Positions 6,502 through 10,949 of a stretch of DNA of 10,949 nucleotides are shown piece after piece. The notes beneath the pieces were generated by a model. That model was not told the DNA's origin. It made no database searches and saw only the letters and a program-made list of their open reading frames with translations. Source of the DNA: Clostridia bacterium (GTDB lineage: Bacteria; Bacillota_A; Clostridia; Christensenellales; Aristaeellaceae). The position numbers were made by a program, and so were the translations under genes. Each line of letters starts with the position of its first letter. Position 1 is the first letter of the stretch. The stretch is taken from positions 1-10,949 of the forward strand of contig JAFUDW010000104.1 of NCBI GenBank assembly GCA_017464225.1, given 5' to 3'.

Positions 6502-6561
6502 ATGATCAAGGTACGCGTTCTTATCAATTCCATTCCGCATGCGCAGCCGCCTATGGCATAA
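6502..6561 (+). CDS. 19-residue regulatory leader peptide
   Basis: A short open frame of 19 codons plus TAA begins about 30 bases after the predicted transcription start. AAAGGAGG at 6487-6494 lies seven bases before its ATG, a better site than many full genes have. The peptide reads MIKVRVLINSIPHAQPPMA. It has no transmembrane or domain character and ends with a Pro-Pro-Met segment, a kind of sequence on which ribosomes are slow. A terminator follows at 6588-6624 and the ABC exporter operon after it, as expected for a leader that senses translation. Codons 14-16 can also pair with the 5' arm of the terminator. That the peptide is translated and regulatory is inferred from layout; I do not recognise the sequence itself. 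Confidence 0.7.
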   Translation: MIKVRVLINSIPHAQPPMA

Positions 6562-6599
6562 GCGCGGGTTTGTTCCGCGCCGGAAAAGGGCCGTCTGCG
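6542..6599 (+). promoter_or_regulatory. Candidate antiterminator and post-stop hairpin
   Basis: CGCAG-C-CG at 6542-6549, inside leader codons 14-16, can pair with CG-T-CTGCG at 6592-6599 (seven pairs, one mismatch), which is most of the 5' arm of the terminator. The two pairings exclude each other. Between them, right after the leader stop codon, is a 6-bp GC hairpin (6562-6567 with 6575-6580, plus one possible G-U pair). A ribosome finishing the leader would cover 6542-6549 and let the terminator form; one held near the start would leave it free. The model is inferred by hand pairing. Confidence 0.45.
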
Positions 6600-6624
6600 T
6601 ATATCATCGCGGGCGGCTCTTTTT
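6588..6624 (+). terminator. Attenuator-type terminator before the exporter genes
   Basis: A 12-bp stem (6588-6599 with 6608-6619, including three G-U pairs) has an 8-base loop and is followed at once by five T residues (6620-6624). It lies between the leader peptide and the exporter ATG with no other gene for it to end, so it is read as a regulated, intrinsic terminator in the 5' leader. Confidence 0.78.
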
Positions 6625-6658
6625 CTATGCTTTTCAGAATAAGGGAGGGGTATTTCCC

Positions 6659-8473
6659 ATGCATTTCAATACGCGCAGGCTGCGCCTGATGGGGCGGCTG
6701 ATCGCTGAAAACAAATGGTATTTTCTGGGCGCGGCCCTATGCACTCTTTTATCGGTGGCAGCCGATTATATGACGCCGCTGCTGCTGGCTGAAACGCTGG
6801 ATCATTACCTTAGCGGTCTGCCCAGCCAGTTGCCGGGCTTTGTCAACGCATGGGTGGAGCGCTTGGGCGGAGCCGATTATATGGCCCATCACCTGTGGCT
6901 CGTGGGCCTCATGCTGGTGGGGCTGAGCCTGATGGGCGGCTTATTCAATTTTGCCAAGGGCCGCTGGCAGAGCATTGCCGGTGAAAACGCCGCGAGGGAA
7001 TTGCGGCAGCGCTTGTATGATCATATCCAGCGTCTGCCCTTCAGCTATCATGTGAAGGCCGAAACCGGCGATCTGGTGCAGCGCTGCACCAGCGACGTGG
7101 ACACCGTGCGCAAATTCCTGATCAATCAGCTGATGGCCATCCTGTCCGCCCTGCTCATGATCACGCTGGCGCTCATCGTGCTCTTTGGCCGCAACGCCCG
7201 CCTGGCGGCATACAGCATGATCATGGTGCCCGGGCTGTTCTTGTTCGCCTATCTGTTTTTCAAATGGGTGGTGCGCGCCTTCCGGGAGTCCGACGAGGCC
7301 GAGGGCGCTATGAGCGCCGTGCTGCAGGAAAACCTGACCGGCGTGCGCGTGGTGCGCGCATTTGGCCGCCAGCAATACGAGGCCGAAAAGTTTGATCAAA
7401 AAAGCGTTGATTTCAGGCGGAAAACCTATAAGCTGTGCAAGCTGCTCAACGTATACTGGTCGGCCAGCGACGGCATGAGCATGACCCAGACCGGTCTGAC
7501 GCTGATCATGTGCGTGATCTTCGCCGCCAGGGGAGAGATCACCGTGGGCACGCTGGTGGTGTTCACAGGCTTTATCGGCAAGCTGCTCTGGCCCATCCGG
7601 CAATTGGGGCGCATCCTCAGCGACGCGGGCAAGAGCTTCGTATCCATCGAGCGCATTGACGAGATCCTGCGCCAGCCCGTGGAGCCCGAGGAGCCAAACG
7701 CCGTAAAGCCTCCGCTCACCGGCGATATCGTATTCGACCATGTGACCTTTGGCTACGACGGCAAACGCAGCGTGTTGAACGATATGAGCTTTACCATCCC
7801 CGCGGGAAAAACGGTGGCCATTCTGGGCGCCACCGGCAGCGGCAAAAGCAGCGTGGTGCACCTGATCCAGCGCCTCTTTACGCCCCAGCAGGGCAAGATC
7901 ACCATCGGCGGGACCGATATCCAGACCATCGACCGGGCATATCTGCGCTCCCGGGTGGGGCTGGTTTTGCAGGAGCCTTTCCTGTACAGCAAAACGCTGC
8001 GTGAAAACGTGGGCATCGCCCGGCAAGCGCCGCAAATGGACGAGATCGAGCGCGCCGCCCGTGATGCCGCCGCACTAAGCTTTATCCTGGAAAGCGAAAA
8101 CGGCTGGGATACCGTGGTGGGCGAGCGCGGCGTTACGCTGTCCGGCGGCCAGAAGCAGCGCGTGGCTATCGCTCGCACGCTGATGAAGGAAAACGATATC
8201 CTGATCTTTGACGATTCGCTGTCCGCCGTGGACACCGAAACCGACGCCGCCATCCGCCGGGCGCTGAAGGAGCGGAGCCGCGACACCACCACCGTCATCA
8301 TCAGTCACCGGATCGTCACGCTTTCCCAGGCTGATCTGATCCTGGTCATCGAAAACGGCCGCGTGACCCAACAGGGTACCCATCGGGAACTGATCGCCCA
8401 GCCCGGGCTTTATTCCCGCATCTTCAACATCCAGACCGCGCTGGAGGCCGAATTTCAGCAGGAGGTGAAATGA
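6659..8473 (+). CDS. ABC exporter half-transporter with degenerate catalytic site (heterodimer subunit 1)
   Basis: The 604-residue product has an N-terminal six-helix exporter domain (about 20-320) and a C-terminal ATPase domain. Visible motifs are A-loop Tyr366, Walker A GATGSGKSS (390-398), Q-loop Gln438, signature LSGGQ (494-498), Walker B ILIFDDS (514-520), D-loop SAVD (522-525) and H-loop His550. Walker B Asp518 is followed by Asp519 where active subunits have the catalytic Glu, so this subunit's own site should hydrolyse poorly. This matches the degenerate subunit of heterodimeric multidrug exporters such as BmrC or TM287. The frame is open back to 6539, but that longer start would overlap the leader and terminator; GGGAGGGG eight bases before the ATG at 6659 decides the start. 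The gene follows the leader attenuator and lies 4 bp before its partner. Confidence 0.92.
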   Translation: MHFNTRRLRLMGRLIAENKWYFLGAALCTLLSVAADYMTPLLLAETLDHYLSGLPSQLPGFVNAWVERLGGADYMAHHLWLVGLMLVGLSLMGGLFNFAKGRWQSIAGENAARELRQRLYDHIQRLPFSYHVKAETGDLVQRCTSDVDTVRKFLINQLMAILSALLMITLALIVLFGRNARLAAYSMIMVPGLFLFAYLFFKWVVRAFRESDEAEGAMSAVLQENLTGVRVVRAFGRQQYEAEKFDQKSVDFRRKTYKLCKLLNVYWSASDGMSMTQTGLTLIMCVIFAARGEITVGTLVVFTGFIGKLLWPIRQLGRILSDAGKSFVSIERIDEILRQPVEPEEPNAVKPPLTGDIVFDHVTFGYDGKRSVLNDMSFTIPAGKTVAILGATGSGKSSVVHLIQRLFTPQQGKITIGGTDIQTIDRAYLRSRVGLVLQEPFLYSKTLRENVGIARQAPQMDEIERAARDAAALSFILESENGWDTVVGERGVTLSGGQKQRVAIARTLMKENDILIFDDSLSAVDTETDAAIRRALKERSRDTTTVIISHRIVTLSQADLILVIENGRVTQQGTHRELIAQPGLYSRIFNIQTALEAEFQQEVK

Positions 8474-8477
8474 TCCC

Positions 8478-10358
8478 ATGCAGGCACAGCAGGAAAAAGA
8501 CTATACGCAAAAATTTGATCTGTCGCTGTGGAAAAAGCTGCTGCATTATACGCCTAAATATGTTCCTCATCTGATCGTGCTGGCGGTCTTCATGGGCGTG
8601 AGCGCGCTGATCGACGTGGCTTTCCCGCTGATGAACGGCTACGCCATCGATTTTCTGATCACCGCCGATCCCGCCGCCGAAAAGGGGCTGGCCGCCCGGG
8701 CGGTGGAAGGGCTGGCGGCGCTGCTGGGCGCTTCCAATATGACGGCTTTTATCCTTGTATACGCTCTGCTGGTGTGCGGCTCGGTGGCCACCATATACGC
8801 CTTCCTGCATCAGGGCAGCGTCATTGAGGTGGGCGTATGCTACGAGATCCGCAGCCAGGGCTTCCGCAAGCTGCAGGAGCTCCCGTTCAGCTATTACGAC
8901 CGCATGCCCGTGGGCTATCTCATGAGCCGCATGACCAGCGACATCCAGCGCTTGGCCGAAACCATCGGCTGGAGCTTGCTTGATCTGTGCTGGGGCGTCG
9001 TCATGCTGATCATGTGCTCGGCGACCATGCTGTCCATTAACTGGAAGCTGGGCCTGGCCGTCATGGCCGTGCTGCCGCCGCTGGGCGTGATATCGGTATG
9101 GTTCGAGCGCCGCATCCTCAAGGCCTGGCGCGGCGTGCGCAAAACCAACAGCCGCATCACCGGGGCCTTTAACGAGGGGATCATGGGCGCAAAAACCACC
9201 AAAACGCTGGTGCGCGAGGAGATGAACATGGCCGAGTTTTCCGAAATGACCCGGGAAATGCACGCCTCCTCGGTGCGGGCGGCATCGCTCAACGCCCTGT
9301 ATCTGCCCATTGTGATCTCACTGGGCTCGCTGGCCACGGCCTGGGCGCTGTGGCACGGAGGCGCGCTGACGCTGAAAGGCGCCATGACGCTGGGCGTGGT
9401 ACAGGTGTTTGTCAATTACACCGTGCAATTTTTTGAGCCGGTGCGCAATATCGCCGCCGTATTCAGTGAAATGCAGGCCGCCCAAGCGGCGGCTGAGCGT
9501 GTGATCACGCTGCTGGATACCCAGCCTGACATCGTGGACAGCCCCGAGGTGGAAAAGGAGTTTGGCGACAGCTTCCGCCCCAGGCGAGAAAACTGGCCCC
9601 AGATCAAAGGAGATATCGATTTTGAGCACGTCGATTTCCAATACCGGGAGGGCGAGCGCGTGCTCACCGATTTCAACCTGCACGTCAACGCAGGGGAAAC
9701 CATCGCCCTGGTGGGCCCCACGGGCGCGGGCAAAAGCACGGTGGTCAACCTGGTATGCCGCTTTTACGAGCCCACGGCGGGCAGCGTAAAGATCGACGGC
9801 GTGGATTACCGCCGGCGCAGCCAGCTCTGGCTGGAATCCAACCTGGGCTACGTGCTCCAGGAGCCCCGGCTTTTCAGCGGCACCATCCGGGACAACATCC
9901 GCTACGGCAAGCTCAGTGCCACCGACGAGGAGATCGAGCGCGCCGCCCGCCTGGTCAACGCCGAGCCCTTCATCCTGCGCATGGAAAAGGGCTACGATAC
10001 CGACGTGGGCGAGGGCGGCAGCCGCCTTTCCACCGGTGAAAAGCAGCTGATTTCTTTCGCCCGGGCCATCCTGGCCGATCCGCGGATCTTCATTTTGGAT
10101 GAGGCCACCTCCTCGGTGGATACCGAAACCGAGGCCGTCATCCAGCAGGCCATCAGCCAAACGTTGAAGGGCCGCACCTCCTTCATCATCGCCCATCGCC
10201 TGTCCACCGTGCGCTCCGCCGACCGCATCCTGGTGATCGAGGACGGCCAGATCAGGGAGAGCGGCACCCATCAGGAGCTGCTTCGCCTGCGCGGCAGCTA
10301 TTACAGACTGTACATGAGCCAATTTGAGGAGGAGCGGGTACAGGAAATTTTAGGCTAA
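8478..10358 (+). CDS. ABC exporter half-transporter with degenerate signature (heterodimer subunit 2)
   Basis: The 626-residue product has an exporter membrane domain (about 28-320, hydrophobic segments near 31-53, 89-109, 167-208, 274-318) and an ATPase domain. Motifs are A-loop Tyr389, Walker A GPTGAGKST (413-421), Q-loop Gln461, Walker B FILDE with Asp541 and catalytic Glu542, D-loop SSVD, and H-loop His573. The signature reads LSTGE (517-521) instead of LSGGQ. In an ABC dimer this signature faces the ATP bound by the partner's Walker motifs, so the change joins the partner's Glu-to-Asp change in one inactive site, while this subunit's Walker motifs with the partner's LSGGQ make the active one. 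The linker before the ATPase domain (350-378) is somewhat longer than in the partner. GGAGGTG ten bases upstream lies inside the partner's last codons, implying coupled translation. Confidence 0.92.
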   Translation: MQAQQEKDYTQKFDLSLWKKLLHYTPKYVPHLIVLAVFMGVSALIDVAFPLMNGYAIDFLITADPAAEKGLAARAVEGLAALLGASNMTAFILVYALLVCGSVATIYAFLHQGSVIEVGVCYEIRSQGFRKLQELPFSYYDRMPVGYLMSRMTSDIQRLAETIGWSLLDLCWGVVMLIMCSATMLSINWKLGLAVMAVLPPLGVISVWFERRILKAWRGVRKTNSRITGAFNEGIMGAKTTKTLVREEMNMAEFSEMTREMHASSVRAASLNALYLPIVISLGSLATAWALWHGGALTLKGAMTLGVVQVFVNYTVQFFEPVRNIAAVFSEMQAAQAAAERVITLLDTQPDIVDSPEVEKEFGDSFRPRRENWPQIKGDIDFEHVDFQYREGERVLTDFNLHVNAGETIALVGPTGAGKSTVVNLVCRFYEPTAGSVKIDGVDYRRRSQLWLESNLGYVLQEPRLFSGTIRDNIRYGKLSATDEEIERAARLVNAEPFILRMEKGYDTDVGEGGSRLSTGEKQLISFARAILADPRIFILDEATSSVDTETEAVIQQAISQTLKGRTSFIIAHRLSTVRSADRILVIEDGQIRESGTHQELLRLRGSYYRLYMSQFEEERVQEILG

Positions 10359-10390
10359 TGCTGAATTCCGCTGAAAAGTGTACGGGGGAT

Positions 10391-10457
10391 AGGATAAGGG
10401 CCCCGGACGGGCTTCCCTCCCTGGCAGGATTTTTAAGGGGGCGCGCCTTAACGTTCC
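10391..10457. repeat. Degenerate palindromic repeat in the gap after the exporter operon
   Basis: The 196-base gap 10359-10554 has no gene of its own. Within it, TTAAGG (10433-10438) pairs with CCTTAA (10446-10451) around a GC-rich centre and is followed by CGTTCC. The hairpin at 323-345 is also an AAGGG stem around a GC-rich centre followed by CGTTCC, and both are preceded by a GGATT segment. The likeness suggests two worn copies of one dispersed repeat family, though the match is short. Confidence 0.35.
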
Positions 10458-10510
10458 TTCCCCATCCTTTTCAAGCCGCTGCACGTTTTCAGTTTGGGAA
10501 CAACATAAAG

Positions 10511-10551
10511 ACCGCCCTATGGCGCATACGCTGTGCCGAAGGGCGGTGTTT
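10511..10551 (+). terminator. Terminator hairpin after the exporter operon
   Basis: ACCGCCCT (10511-10518) pairs with AGGGCGGT (10540-10547), and an inner 6-bp stem (10521-10526 with 10532-10537) stacks inside, followed by GTTTTAT. It is a plausible end for the exporter transcript. It also lies directly against the next gene: its 3' arm holds the only Shine-Dalgarno-like bases before the ATG at 10555. Confidence 0.7.
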
Positions 10552-10554
10552 TAT

Positions 10555-10949
10555 ATGAAAAGCCAGTCGGTAAAAGCCCAGGCGGCGCTGTTGACCTGCG
10601 TCAACGCATTGGTGCGGGGGCTGGGCTTTGGACTGCATGTGGCGCTGAGCCGCATACTGGGCGCCGAGGCCCTGGGCGTGATGGAGCTGAGCCACAGCGC
10701 TCATATGCTGTCCGTCGCGCCGGTGACCGCCGGGCTTCCCGCCGCGGTGAGCCGGCTCACGGCGGTGCGCGGGGATGCCGCCGCTCTGCGGGCCGGACGC
10801 AGCCTGGCGCTGCGGATGAGCGCGGCGCTGATCCCGCTTTGGCTGCTGCTTTCGCCCTGGACCGCCCGTCTTTTGGGCGATATCCGCACGCTGCCGCCGC
10901 TGCTCGCCTTCGCGCCCAGCGTTGCCGTGCAGGGGCTGACGGCGGTATA
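10555..10949 (+). CDS. SpoVB/polysaccharide-flippase-like membrane protein, partial
   Basis: The frame starts with ATG at 10555 and stays open for 131 codons to the window edge, so the C-terminal part is missing. The N-terminus matches the MOP flippase superfamily (SpoVB, YtgP, MurJ and MATE-like carriers) that moves lipid-linked or other large substrates across the membrane: hydrophobic helix 1 (about 8-30), then SRILGAEALGVMEL (32-45) and the TAGLPAAVSRLTA motif (58-70), with more hydrophobic helices at about 85-105 and 113-131. The SRILGAEALG and GLPAAVSR pair is typical of the SpoVB branch. The ribosome binding site is weak (GGGCGG, inside the terminator stem) and no clear promoter is seen. 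It may depend on read-through from the exporter operon, or the true start may be different. Confidence 0.75.
   Translation, partial: MKSQSVKAQAALLTCVNALVRGLGFGLHVALSRILGAEALGVMELSHSAHMLSVAPVTAGLPAAVSRLTAVRGDAAALRAGRSLALRMSAALIPLWLLLSPWTARLLGDIRTLPPLLAFAPSVAVQGLTAV

Noticed and set aside
6539..6658. 40-residue N-terminal extension of exporter subunit 1
   Set aside because: It would overlap the leader peptide and be translated from the terminator region; the extension is basic and unlike the family, while GGGAGGGG marks the ATG at 6659.
6941..8035. 364-codon open frame on the minus strand
   Set aside because: Antisense to exporter subunit 1, no domain or start signal.

Overview
The window looks like chromosomal DNA from a GC-rich, low-oxygen member of the Bacillota, most likely a clostridial gut-type bacterium. 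The grounds are strong AGGAGG-type ribosome binding sites before almost every gene, sigma-A-type promoters with 17-bp spacers, Gram-positive style Sec signal peptides, a SpoVB/polysaccharide-flippase-like gene at the right edge, and a secreted flavoprotein reductase pair typical of anaerobes. Species cannot be fixed from this sequence. A Christensenellales-like origin is a guess from the style of the signal peptides.

Layout, left to right. 1-441 has no convincing gene but is rich in inverted repeats. 442-3267 is a leftward three-gene operon: two short-chain chromate-transporter-family membrane proteins (overlapping by 4 bp), then a gamma-glutamyltransferase-like Ntn hydrolase. It is driven by a near-consensus promoter at 3296-3324. 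The divergent intergenic region (3268-3546) also holds phased T-tracts and a 24-bp direct repeat. 3547-5710 is a rightward two-gene operon: a secreted protein with two FMN-binding domains, and a secreted FAD-dependent reductase of the fumarate reductase/flavocytochrome c superfamily. A 14-bp-stem bidirectional terminator at 5727-5768 closes it and also ends a convergent TetR-type regulator gene (5768-6307).

6308-6658 is the most interesting stretch. It holds back-to-back promoters, a 19-codon leader peptide with its own good ribosome binding site (6502-6561), and a rho-independent terminator (6588-6624) directly before an ABC exporter operon. A competing antiterminator pairing can be drawn between the leader codons and the terminator stem. 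This is the architecture of ribosome-mediated transcription attenuation, as known for the Bacillus subtilis bmrB-bmrCD multidrug exporter.

6659-10358 encodes two ABC exporter half-transporters. Their sequence changes (Asp in place of the catalytic Glu in the first, LSTGE in place of LSGGQ in the second) both fall in the same composite ATP site, so they should form an asymmetric heterodimer. After a terminator hairpin at 10511-10551, a SpoVB/MATE-like flippase gene starts at 10555 and runs off the window.

How the genes work together: the reductase pair probably forms an extracytoplasmic electron-accepting module, with FMN attached covalently by an ApbE enzyme encoded elsewhere. The exporter pair probably exports drugs or other toxic compounds and is induced when translation of the leader is disturbed. 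The TetR regulator, divergent from the exporter and convergent with the reductase, could control either operon.
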